In this document: piece by piece, positions 33,559 through 44,291 of the stretch
Position numbering within the stretch: the first letter of the stretch is position 1
Layout of the letters: each line of letters opens with the position of its first letter
NCBI GenBank assembly: GCA_032158125.1
Contig: JASKOT010000011.1
Location: 62,001-126,000, forward strand
From: Papiliotrema nemorosa
Taxonomy: Eukaryota > Basidiomycota > Tremellomycetes > Tremellales > Rhynchogastremaceae
Length of the DNA: 64,000 nt
Direction: 5' to 3'
Translations under genes and position numbers: made by a program
Notes under the pieces: generated by a model
The model's input: only the letters and a program-made list of their open reading frames with translations
What the model was told of the DNA's origin: nothing
The model's database searches: none

Positions 33559-33585
33559 TTGTTGTTGTTGTTGTTGTTGTTGTTG
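33559..33585 (+). repeat. (TTG)9 microsatellite
   Basis: Nine perfect TTG trinucleotides lie in the 252-bp region between the divergent BIR1 and uL23m starts. It is outside both coding regions as modelled, although the uL23m frame stays open across it. Confidence 0.9.
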
Positions 33586-33728
33586 GTCAAAAGTCAAACG
33601 CGTTCGACGGGTGGCAAAAAAAGTGGGGGGAACATTTAAAGTTAGGGGACTGCTGGGTTGAGATTTCGACATTTTCAAAGTGCCCACATCCTATACTTCA
33701 ACTCAGCATTGCCTATACTCGACTAACC

Positions 33729-35268
33729 ATGCGTCGAGCTCTACCCAGGACGATCAGCAGGGCAGTCCAGGCCGTCTCTTCTAGGCCGCTGCCCGTTCCT
33801 ATCGCTGCAAGGCGCTTTGCCTCCTCCGACCCATCCTCTTCCTCTTCTTCCTCCTCGACCTCTCTTCCGGCCGAATCTCGCATTCCCCTCATCATCACTC
33901 AACCTGCCTCTTCCCACCCTTCATCCCAATCAGCCATCCGGACTCGAGCCCACAAAATCAATCAACGCAAAGAGACCCGACCTGATCATCCCAAATTCTC
34001 CGATAATGTATTCAACGACGAAAGGCTGTTCGACATCGAATCAAGCACCCAAGTCCGTATGCCACACGCCAACGAACTAGACTTTGACGCATTACGCGAG
34101 AAAGGTTTCTTCCCTGGAGATGTGAAAGTCAGCCGAACGCACTACCTCGATTTTTTGGCGGCTTGGAGATCGAGAGTCCGAGGAGAGGTTGGATTGGTGT
34201 GGCAGAGGGATGTACAAGATTGGGTCGAATCGTCACGGACGGCCTTCTTGTTTAGGTATTGTAAAGAACGCGGTCTACCTATAGACCACACGGCACCGCG
34301 GGCTTCGCGTATCTCGCCTCTTACGCTGGACGAGTTTTTCATGGCGAACAAGGTTGGATTGCTGGATCTACAGGTGGAGGATCTGAGTCCAGAGGCGTGT
34401 GAGAAGTATCTCGGTTTCGACCCGCGCTTGGAAGGTGTATCTATACGGTTCGAAGATGCCGACAAGATCATCTTCAGTATGTCAGGATCAGAGGATGAGA
34501 TGGCGGTGGACTTGGATGCTCTGCAGGAGCACGTCAAAGAGGTCATCAATTGGGCAGCGGTGGAAGCTCGAATGGCTGGAAAGTCAGAAGAAGATCGACC
34601 AGATTTATCCCCTGTCAAATTCGAAAATGTAGGATACCAAGTCTTCTTACCGAACATTGTCATTCGACTCATCAGGAACGACACGAAACCTGGACAAGCT
34701 TATGATCCATGGACGGCGACTTTCCGGATCCCACCATCGATGACAAAGACTGATCTGAGGTCTTACCTCAAAGCAGTATACAACCTCGACGTCACGTTTA
34801 TCCGGACAAGTCTTCGATGGGGTAAGGTGGTCCGAGATCAGAATGGACGTAAAGTTCGACAAAAGGGATCTCAGCATAATTACAAGAGAGCGGTGGTTGG
34901 TTTACACCAGCCTTTCCACTATCCCGATGACGAGGAGGAATTAAGAGCTCTGGGCCGAGCGACGGGTCTGGGAGATAAATTGTACGACGCGAGGATGAAG
35001 ACTGTCAATGAGACGTTTTTCATCAAGGAGAATGCGGAATACAGGAAGAAGGCGATCACGAGGGTTTACAAGAGAGCTTCAGAGAGGTTCAGGTCGGCGG
35101 GAGAGAACAGCAGGGTAAGTCGCGTCCTCTCTTCTTGCATCAACATGAACGCTGATCATATAGCCGGTGGTCGCTCGACTATTGATGGAGAAGAAGAAGC
35201 AGAGAGAAGCTGCGATTAGCAACGCTGCGAAAGAGCTGCGTCACGGATCGCAAGAGTTGTCCAGCTGA
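33729..35268 (+). CDS. MRP20: Mitochondrial ribosomal protein uL23m with long N-terminal extension
   Basis: Two exons (33729-35114, 35164-35268) give 496 residues. The start MRRALPRTISRAVQAVSSRP is a mitochondrial presequence. It is followed by a polyserine run and a folded-looking region of about 230 residues (for example THYLDFLAAWRSRVRGEVG, EFFMANKVGLLDLQVEDLS). The uL23 fold begins near residue 304: VFLPNIVIRLIRNDTKPG, then DPWTATFRIPPSMTKTDLR with SYLKAVYNLDVTFIRTSL. This is the exit-tunnel protein of the mitochondrial large subunit. Fungal Mrp20 is usually about 260-280 residues, so the extension nearly doubles it. The C-terminal exon (PVVARLLMEKKKQREAAI) is reached by GTAAGT...ATAG. 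I chose ATG 33729 because upstream sequence in this frame has no ATG that suits a presequence. Confidence 0.87.
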
Positions 35269-35532
35269 GGACATGGGCGAGGACGGCGATGACAGCCACG
35301 TACAGAGTACCTTGCATCTCATGCATCGGCCAATCAATGAGTGTCCCGGGTATCTCGCATAAGCGTATTCTTCGCGCATACCACATGCATCATGACAAAC
35401 CCAGATCCACTATAAGAGATGAGCATATCGCCCGATGATAATCTACATGGTAGGACATGACGAGATCCTCCTTGGTCCTCTCCTATACTGCAAAGCAAAC
35501 ACAAGAGCTTCCCTTACGCCCGCCTTCCCCGT

Positions 35533-36722
35533 CTATATCGCCGAGCCTCGTGGAAATCCACCTTGCCTGGGCTGCGGGGTCAACTCGACTGTGCTACCGT
35601 ACGCGCTGTCCCCCATCTTTGTCACTGCCGAAGTGGGCGACTCGACCATACTCTCCGCATCATCAAACGAGACAGCCTTTTCTTTGGCCAAAGATGATCC
35701 AGACGGACTATCAGGCGATCTTTGGACTGCCATTTCGATTTCTTCGGGCACAGGTTCAGTGATGGACAATCGGTTGGTGAATCCCGAATGACCTGGTCGA
35801 TTGACTGTTCCTCCATTCCCACTAGCCGCAGGCCAGAGTCGGTTGATACTGCCCCCGACGGGTGGTGCGTGGGCTGAGAACGAGGAAAACGCCGTAGAGG
35901 TAGGGTCGAACGCTCGAGATGAGGCGCCGTTTTGAGAGATGATTTGGGATTTACCACCACCTTTAGTCTCGGCGTACGTGGCGACTCCAGACCAGGTGCT
36001 GCTTGTCAGTGCATGTTTCCTGCAGAGTCACGTATCGACCCACCTCCTCTCGGCGGCTTCTTTCTCGGCTCGAAGACGACTCCGACAAGAGAGGAAACCG
36101 AGAACGATAGCTACGACGAGCACAGCAGCGCAAATCGAGCTCATCTAAACGTAAGCGAGAGCCTTGTCTTGTCCGAGGTCACTTACGATAGCTTGGACGT
36201 TGACAAAGGCAGTCTGGAAGATATGCGGTTGGCCAGTTGTGATGGGCGCAGGGGTACCAACGATCGTTCCGTTTGTCGTGGAGTTCCCCATCGAACCGTC
36301 GGCAATGGTCGAATTGCCTCCAGCCTGACATCAGACAAGTCACGACGCAGAGGAGCGGCACGTACGACTTCAGCACATATATCTCCAGTGTATCTCATTC
36401 CAGCGGTGATATCGTCTGAAGTGCATTTCCCGATCCAGCACAACTATAAATTAGGATCAGTCAACCCCTTATTCAGCTCGGACGGCAAACTCACAGCGAC
36501 AGAGTTTGAGTAGGCCGCAGAACCGCAGAGGCATGCAAAGTCGGTAGTGGATGCACAACCAGTGATATCCCCTTCTCCCATGCTGGGGGTCAGCAAGAGG
36601 ACAGTGAGTTGGGCAGGATGAGGGTTGACTGACCATTGGGTGACACAGGACGGTACTTCGGTATTGCTCAAGACATCATTTTGACGGGGGATCAAATTGA
36701 ACACGATAGGCGTGGCGGGCAT
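35533..36722 (-). CDS. CFEM-domain protein with one transmembrane segment
   Basis: About 6 exons on the minus strand give roughly 370 residues. After a short N-terminus (MPATPIVFNLIPRQND), a cysteine-rich CFEM domain spans about residues 20-85: VPSCVTQCMGEG, DITGCASTTDFACLCG, then LCWIGKCTSDDITAGM and YTGDICAEV, giving the eight-cysteine pattern. A Ser/Thr/Asn/Gly-rich stalk follows (NSTIADGSMGNSTTNGT), then a hydrophobic helix (SSICAAVLVVAIVLGFLS) with a basic stop-transfer segment and a Ser/Pro-rich cytosolic tail of about 170 residues. CFEM proteins bind haem or act at the fungal cell surface. The ATG at 36722 gives no signal peptide, and an in-frame TAA at 36758 blocks direct extension, so the first exon may be missing. 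Confidence 0.8.
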
Positions 36723-37406
36723 AATGTCGATGCTGATGGGCGGTGAAAGTTGACTTTATGGGTCGTGAGAGTCGTCAAGGATATCTCGGGGGTATTGGCC
36801 AGTAGTCTGGAAGCGTTAGGTGACAAGGGTAAAGCGAGTCTCCAATGCAAGGTGTTGGTGGGTTATATATCTCCGGTGAATAGTGAAGGGTAAAAGAGCA
36901 AGACTCACGACGAGAAATGCGTCGGCCATGCCTTTTCAGCGAGGTTTGAGGACAATAAAGAGTCGGACATGAGGGATACAGGGTCGGACGACATGATTGA
37001 ACAATAAGACGACAATGGCGCATGGAGAACAATAAGCAAGTTGGAAACACGAGATCATCACCAAAAGGGGCAATTCATGGGGATCCCTCAACCCCTTGCT
37101 CCTCAGTCACTCCTCGCTGGGAGCATGCTTGTGCAGACAGGGGTCGGAATCCGACGAGCAGGTTCCCGAACAATAGTGCCTAGAAGCAAGCGCAGGTCTG
37201 GACTGTGTCGTATAAGCCTTGTCTCGAGTGTGGTCCTCGGTCTGAAGAGCTGCTCTGACGACACGGTGACGATTGCAGTATTGACCATTGCATTGGTTGC
37301 AGCGCAGCTACACCATCTACCCATCTAGAGCACGACAAGCCGGTATTCTTATGCTTCCATTTGTGACTTCTGACTTCTGATCTCGCTCTCCCCCTCTCGT
37401 CCATCC
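36723..37406. other. Gene-free stretch between CFEM and XPT1-like genes
   Basis: About 680 bases. The part near 36722 should be the CFEM 5' region and could hide a 5' exon; one candidate at 36929 (MADAFLVVSLALLPF) is signal-peptide-like but does not join in frame. The part near 37407 is the 3' region of the next minus-strand gene. Short frames on both strands have no recognisable similarity. Confidence 0.4.
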
Positions 37407-40148
37407 CTATACCCACGGGATCCCCTCCTTCTCCCACTTCGCATCCACATGACTCCATTTCCCTTCCATCCATCCTCCAAACCTTTCCCTCACTCCATCA
37501 GGCGCATCGTCCGGCTGATCATCATTGAAGCAGACCAACGCCGCCGGTTCTCCTTGCGGTGTATCCACCTTGGCAATGGCCTTCTCCAAATCCTCCAGAT
37601 TCTGAATCAACTCAAATTCCCATTCCGTACCGCCCAATACGTAAGCGTACCGCGATAAAAGTTTGATACACCACTGTCGGAGCGATACCCTTCCGTTGGG
37701 TTCTTGATGTGTACCCCGCCATTGATCCTGCAATGGTCGGATGATACTGTGCGCGCTGAAATTGGCATACTGCCAGTGGTCGGTGAGAGGTAGAATGGGC
37801 TCGGTCCGCTCCCAACGACGATGTCGGCGTTCTTCAGGTAAAATTGTCTGCTCGGCGTGGGGTAGCACAGCCGAAAGACCCCGGTCACCCGAAGCGGAGA
37901 TCAACGCTTTGATCATGCAATCTCCACATTGAGGTTGGGCGAAAGCGAGGTGGGTGAACATGTATTCCGCATCGATCGGATGGCTAGGGTCGGAAAAGAA
38001 GTGGGCGGGGAGACATTCGTCGAATTCAAACATGCAAAAGTCCTCGTCGCCTGGACGTTGGTGCATGATTCCATCCATCGAGGCTGACATTAGCGCTACG
38101 TCCAACATGACAGTTTAAAAACTCACAGAAGAAATAGGCTGTTCGACGGGCAGTCTCCCATTCCATCTTCTGATTGATCGCCTCGAGATCGGCCAGCGTC
38201 TTTCTCGGCTGACGATGAACCATCACCGCATTCACCTTTGTCGTCGTCATTCTTAGTACCCTCTTGACCTCCTCCCTCGCTTCCTGTCCCCACAGACCCG
38301 ACTCTCCTCCCATTCTAGCCACTGCCCAAGACCAAAGCAACGCCTCTCTCCACCTCTCCACCCTCAAGAACCCGACCAGCCAGCTGATCTCCACATCGCC
38401 CATCCCTCGCATACTACGCCTAAATCCCCGAGTAGCCGCCTCGGTGAGTTCATCCTCCCAAATCACGCTCGCTTCATGCATGAGCGAAACGGAGAGCGAT
38501 TTGGGCACATGGTACATGTACCCCCTTGCCAGCGAGGGGAATCGCCGCGAGATCATTTGAGAAGCATGTTGAAGTCCTCCCCATTCTCCACCGGTGGATA
38601 AGAGGTCGTCCCCTATTTCAGGCTTGACGAGGAGTCCAGCGTCCGCACGAATCACATCACCAAGCAACGGATGTGAAAAGTCGGAAGAGGACAATTCGGC
38701 CTGTGACGTGAGCACAAAATCTTACTCATGAGATGGCAGACGTACAACCATAAACATGTCGTCGTTGGCCAGAATACTGCTGGTCAGTAAAGTGTGACCA
38801 TGTGCGAATGGCCGACTCACAAGTTTTCTGCCAATCCGTCGATCCAGCCGACTCTAGATTCTATAGCAAAACTGTTGAAACTCGGTACGCTCATTTCCCT
38901 CCACTCAGACTCATACTCCCAATCCATCGCCTTGTCCTCCAACGAGTCATAATCATCCACCGGGGTCCTGTACACTTTCGAATGAAAGTGCCATTTCAAT
39001 CCCGCCGTCCCGTCTCTCACCGTCTCCCAATTGAGCCAAGTGGGGATCTGACCCAACCTCCATCCCCCTTCTTCCAGCGTCTCCCCTCCAATGTTCTTTG
39101 GGAGATGATCCGTGTTGTCGGGTATGGGGAAATCCCCTGATAGAACGTGTATCGTGCCTAGACCGTGCAAGGCCGATTTGGCTGATCTCACCGCCCCGCG
39201 CAACTCTCCGTTATCTCGATATCGGTTCCCTTCTCCAATTTCAATCTCTATGTCTTCCGACTCTGCTCGAGACAACATGGCCTGGTTGAATACTGGTCCG
39301 GAGGAGTTGACCCATAGGTAGACGATATCCACCGGTGGTGACTCGGTCTTTGGCGGGTGATCTGGCAGTACGCCGTCGACATAGTACGAGGTCAATATCG
39401 AAGCGTCGGGTCGATGGTAGAGCGGTCGTAATAACGGTTGAGGTTGTAATACCGTTTGTGGGACGAGGATATGTGTGGGATCATCAGGTAGCACCACGGT
39501 GCCCATCAGATCATCGACAATGTTCACCGGGTCGAGTCGGATTTCCCCTTCCTCGTTCACCTGCGGGACAGCCGCATCCCAAGCACTGTTGACTTTGCTG
39601 CTCCCAACGCCTCTCCACTGTCCGTCCGGTAAAGCGTATTTGACCCCATAGTACCCTAAGACCAGACAACACACTGTCGCTCCGATGATATTCAACCTCT
39701 TTCTCCTTCTTTCCGGACTCCACTTGCTCCCGCTCGCACTTGCACTCCCACTCCCACTGGCCAGTATCCCACTTTCCACCGTGGACACTCGACGGGGTAT
39801 CAAGGGCGCGCTCAACTCTTTGCCGAAAATCTCTTCCTTGAACGAAAAACTATTCGAGGATCGTTCCTTGTTGCTAGTCGAACGAGCCATCATCACTGAC
39901 CTAATAGCCGTTCGAGGCGAAGGTGAAACTTCGTCCTCGTATTCGTACTCTAGCGCAATAGACGTTCCGGCACTGTTTGATCCCCCAGAGACAAGTACCG
40001 TTTCTACCACTTGAGAAGGTCGTCGTCGACGTAACGATTCGAATTGTCCTGAAGCTGGTGAAAGGGGTGTGCGAGGCGTACGAGGTGGACCTCGAGGAGA
40101 TAGAGGTGGTATTTTGACCAGAGAATTTACACTCCCTTGGGATATCAA
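37407..40148 (-). CDS. XPT1: Stealth-family xylosylphosphotransferase, XPT1-like (5' end unresolved)
   Basis: Four visible exons on the minus strand encode at least 890 residues. A cytosolic Pro/Ser-rich N-terminus precedes a signal anchor (about residues 153-172, LNIIGATVCCLVLGYYGV), so the enzyme faces the Golgi lumen. Stealth conserved regions: CR1 PPVDIVYLWVNSSGP (about 272), CR2 NRYRDNGELRGAVRSAKSAL (about 308) with VLSGDFP, and CR3 FILANDDMFMV. These match Cryptococcus Xpt1, which adds xylose-phosphate to mannose on protein O-glycans, and more distantly GlcNAc-1-phosphotransferase. The frame is open upstream of 40148 to about 40225 without an ATG, so the true start lies in an unidentified 5' exon. 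Intron joins (GTGAGT...GCAG, GTACGT...ACAG, GTGAGT...TCAG) restore each conserved block. Confidence 0.85.
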
Positions 40149-41460
40149 TGTATCCGTAGGGGAGCGACAGGGTACAGGGTGAGAAGGGGGGATATGACGG
40201 AGGTGGTTGTTGAGACTATGGTTTGGTGAGTCTCAGGAGCGGTCGCTCAATACATGGAAAGTTTGAATATGAGCGGATGTCTCTGAAGGTAGTTGAATCC
40301 GAAAGACAGATAGAGTCGAGCCTAGGTCCAGGTCGAGCGAGACTGGGGAGACACAATGAACTCTTGGCGAACAAGGTTTGACAAAGATGGACAGTAGAGG
40401 GTATTTCTGTCCGGGGGATGTTCGAGTCAAGCAGACCTGCTGATTGTCGTCTTGTGTATATTTGTAGAGGTCTAGGAGGTTAAAGAAGAGTATATCAGAT
40501 GTCCACGAGTGCAAGTTTCGAGTATCAGAGACAAAAAGGTCGCGAAGGGGGTCGACACGCTCGCACAACGCACCACCTACCCCACCTGCGGGCTTCATAT
40601 GATCTTCATTCGTCCTAGAAGCAATCAGGGACCTAGTTCGGGTCCAGCGAGGGCAATCGCGAGAGGCACAAAAAAGAAATTACCGCGGACTAATAAGCAT
40701 CTAAAATCGCTTGGACATACTGCCCGGGTCAGTGGTATAGACTCGGGGTCTACCGTAACCCTTTCCGGCATTTTGAGGGAGTTAGTCACATCCGCAGGGC
40801 TCAGATGGGAAGATGATTGGATTAGCCACCTACGAGGTTCATTTCATATCTACCTCGACTCACCCGCTCCATCCCCCCATCTAGAGACAAAAGATCAGCA
40901 AGCCATCCTGAGACAACTGATTATATCACCTGGAGGCGTTCTGCACAGTGGGTTGAAAACGAGAGGGCAGAGGGTTAAAGATGGACTATACATTTGAAGT
41001 GAGACACGTCTGACGGGCGTTCGGAAATGGAAATTTGGTAACGGGCGCATATAGAGTTTAGAGTCTATAACAGGTGGACATCTTTCGGGTCTTCTTTCCA
41101 CCCGTGTCACATTACCCGGTTCCTAGAGGGACAACAACACCCTCTGTTGACGAAGACGACGACGACGCGGAGTACATGGGCGTCGCACAGTGGTCGACTG
41201 AAACGCGGCAAAGACGAGTGGGAAGTGATGAGACGCGTCTTGTCAACTGGGACATTTAGTCCTGTCAGTGAGACTGCGATTCGAGATGGCTTGTCAAATC
41301 CGGCTTGGCTGAATCTATGAGATCTGGGAGATGTGAATGCGTACATTTGAACCATGCAAGTTATAAAAGCTACAAATGTTCCATAAATATTTCTTCCTCT
41401 ACTCGTACTACTTCATCCACATCAGCTTGATCGCATGCTCAAGATTGCCCCCGATTCACC
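40149..41460. other. 1.3-kb region without a firm gene
   Basis: This holds the 5' region of the XPT1-like gene, probably including its first exon, and the 3' flank of the PPR gene. Open frames of about 120-130 codons exist on both strands (minus 40598-40233; plus 40599-40997), but neither has a recognisable domain, and they start almost head to head on the same ATG-rich spot. I leave both uncalled. Confidence 0.4.
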
Positions 41461-44111
41461 TCATCCAGACATATGATGCTCTTCCTTCATTCGTCTCTTT
41501 CTCGCCTGTGCCGGTGTCTCCCAATCCAGTCCACGTCTAAATTTGACCTTTTTCAACAGCTCTCTCAAAGGCTTCTTGTCCGGCATAAACCTCAACTTTT
41601 CCATCATGGCAACCACCTTGTCCGCTTCTGTCCACAATTTGTTCCTCATAAGTGGCGTCAGGAGGATGATATACGTATCAGAACTCGGTCTGACGCCTTC
41701 TTGGATCATTCGAGAGAAGATAGTCATGGTCGTTGGAATACCTGAATTGTCCACACTGGCTTTCTCTCCCGCTTGTTGGAGAACCAAGTTGTACGTGACG
41801 AGGTTGAACTTGAGTTGCGCTTCGTCCATCCTCCGAACGGCGTCCCAGCCATCTTGGATCCATCCTCCACGGAAATAACCACTGATCAAGGCCGTCCAGG
41901 CGTGAACGCCGACGTCCAGTCCTGTCCTCTTCATCTCCCGCATGAGATCTTCGGCATGTTTCAGACCTGTGACCGTGCCCGTCTTGGCCAAGTCGGAAAT
42001 GAGAAGGGTACATAGCCGTTCGCTCGTGGGTATGCCAGCTCGATTCATAGCGTTCAAAGTCCCCTTGGCCATTTCAATTTGTCCGACACGCAAAAGACCT
42101 TGAATCAGGGTAATGTAGGTCGTGACGTCGGGTTTGAGGTTGAGCCGGCTCGCGAGCGCAAACAAACCCTGCATGTCGGCCAATGTCCCCTTTCGAGCAT
42201 AGTGACGGAGCACAATGTTGATGGTTATGATATCGCAAGGAATGGCCGAGTTGGGTTGTATAGCTTGGTGAAAGAGTTCCAAAGCGACGGCTGGCCCATT
42301 AGGCGCGACAAGGATGGAAGACTGAATCATCTGATTCAGCGCTCGTCTGGGCGGGTACGTCGTGTCGTCTTGTCGTCAGCGATACTTCTCCGCTCTAGGA
42401 GTGAGCTCACCAGGCAGCCCTTCCTTTGCCCACAACTCCTTGCAGACACTGTCACCGATCATCTCGTTCCAGACCTGCTGCAGCTCTTCCAATTCCCCCA
42501 ATCGACCCAAACCCTCCATATACAGATTATACAGCTTGATATCCCTCTCGGCCCCTTTCTCATGGGCCAACTCCCAAGCTTTGTGCAGATTCTTCAGCGC
42601 GGCCTCCTTTTTCGATCCAGGTGGATTGGCATCCATGTACCGATCCAAGGCATAAGCCTCCTCACCCGTCTCCGCATCTGGTGAGACTCCGACCACTCTT
42701 GCCCGATTGGCCACGAGGTCGTGCAGTATGTGCCGGGGGAACGGTCGAGGGATGAATGACAAGACTTCGTCGGCGGCAGACTCGAGTATGTCCGGGCGCA
42801 GAGGTGCTTGATCGGCAAAGGTAGGTGACTTCAGCGCATTCATGAACGCTCCCAACACCTGACTCCGGACCTCCATGGATGTCAAGCCGGACGGTAGCTC
42901 TTGAGGCGAGGTAGTACCGATATGATCCCTGTACTGTCTCCATAGATCCACCAATTGCGTTTCCTCTCCTTCCCGAACAAATGCCCGAAGTTTGCGCTTG
43001 AGCTCGTCCAGATTCTCCGGGAACGCTGGCATGGGATTCGACCCATACAGCGTCTGCACGCCCTTGACAAATTCCTCTGATGCAACCCCTCGTTTCGCCA
43101 TGAATCTTTCCAGGTAGTCCACCACCAACTCCTCCTTGGGCCAAATGAACGTAAACTCGCGCATCGGTCTCGTCTTGACTCGCAAAGCCACCCAGGCCGC
43201 CACCAGCGGGACTGATATCCTATACCCACTCCCGTTGTGTTGACAGGAAAACAGCCCATTCTCCAGCGCCTCTTGTAAAGCCTCTAGTCGAGCATAATCC
43301 GTCCCGGTAGTGACGCTCTGGTCTAGGAGATACAGAGCATACACCTCGGCCACTTTATCCACCTTTGATTGGACCTCTTTGCTGTGGTACGGCTGAGTCT
43401 CCCTTCTGAATGGTCTCCTTGCCGCTCGGTGGAAGCACGCCGCGAGGATATCACCCACGGCTTTTTGTGTCACGGGCAATTCGACCGATCCCGATCGGTC
43501 ATTCACAAAATGGTCGCCGAGTATTCGCGGGATATCAAGAACGAAAGGGTCGAGTAGAGCGGTGAGTTTGTGATTTCTGAGGAGAGGGGTGGCTTCATCG
43601 AGGACGGCGTATGGGTCAGGTTTGCCCATTTGAGCCGAAGTCGAAGCGGGGTATACGACTTGTTTCAGTCGTTCCGTCAATACAGAAGCATCAGGGAGGT
43701 TGTCGGCTGGGTCGTTGTACTGTAGTTAGACCCTAGACAGATACTCGATATGGCCGTACTCACGAATGCCTCCTTGAAAGTTCCTGCACCATATCGTTTG
43801 GCTTTACGACCGCCAGCGTCCTCTACATCTCGACCTGCCAATTTGGAGCGATTCGGGTAATCCGAAGCCGGTACACCCCTGGATTGGCCATGATCATCAT
43901 ACACCTCGTAAGGCTCTTGCGGCCGTTGTCTCGATCCGTAAGCCGCGTGTCGTTTAGCCAGAAGAGTGGAAGAAGAACTAGCGATGGAAGGACGGGCCAA
44001 GGGGTCAGAGGCGACGCTGGAGATCGCACATTGCTGTAGGCGGATGGTCAGGTCGGGGCTTTGCCTCCCGATCAGTCCGCTGGCTATTCTCGACAGCCTC
44101 GTCGACCTCAT
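41461..44111 (-). CDS. Mitochondrial pentatricopeptide-repeat (PPR) protein
   Basis: Three exons (44111-43764, 43719-42411, 42368-41461) give 854 residues. The N-terminus (MRSTRLSRIASGLIGRQSP) is a mitochondrial presequence. The central part is alpha-helical without clear repeats. The last 290 residues carry 35-residue PPR repeats, for example DIITINIVLRHYARKGTLAD, then DVTTYITLIQGLLRVGQIEM, HAWTALISGYFRGGWIQDG and NLVTYNLVLQQAGEKASV. Fungal PPR proteins of this size bind mitochondrial transcripts or rRNA and support translation or RNA stability; the target is not evident. The C-terminus is basic. Introns are GTGAGT...ACAG and GTGAGC...CAAG. It is head to head with MFAP1 over 180 bp. Confidence 0.85.
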
Positions 44112-44291
44112 TGTGCCAATCCGTTGCAGAGTGTAGTCGAAGCTCTCGCCATGAAATCTCAATCATCCTCAAAAGGCTGAAACATTTTGATCCCGTCCGT
44201 CGTGTGCTTCGGACATGGCGGCCATCTCCGTCTCGTAGTCATTACTACCTCGACCTCTGCTTGACCTCGTTGTAATAGACTGCTGCCCAAC

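Noticed and set aside
33513..33728. Upstream extension of uL23m across the TTG repeat
   Set aside because: It would put a polyvaline run ahead of a clear mitochondrial presequence that starts at ATG 33729.
40233..40598. Minus-strand 121-codon frame upstream of the XPT1-like gene
   Set aside because: It was tested as a 5' exon, but no GT donor in it gives the phase needed to join the XPT1 frame through the CCATAG acceptor.
40599..40997. Plus-strand frame of about 130 codons between XPT1-like and PPR genes
   Set aside because: No domain, no splice partners, and it overlaps the presumed XPT1 5' region. Composition alone is not enough to call a gene.
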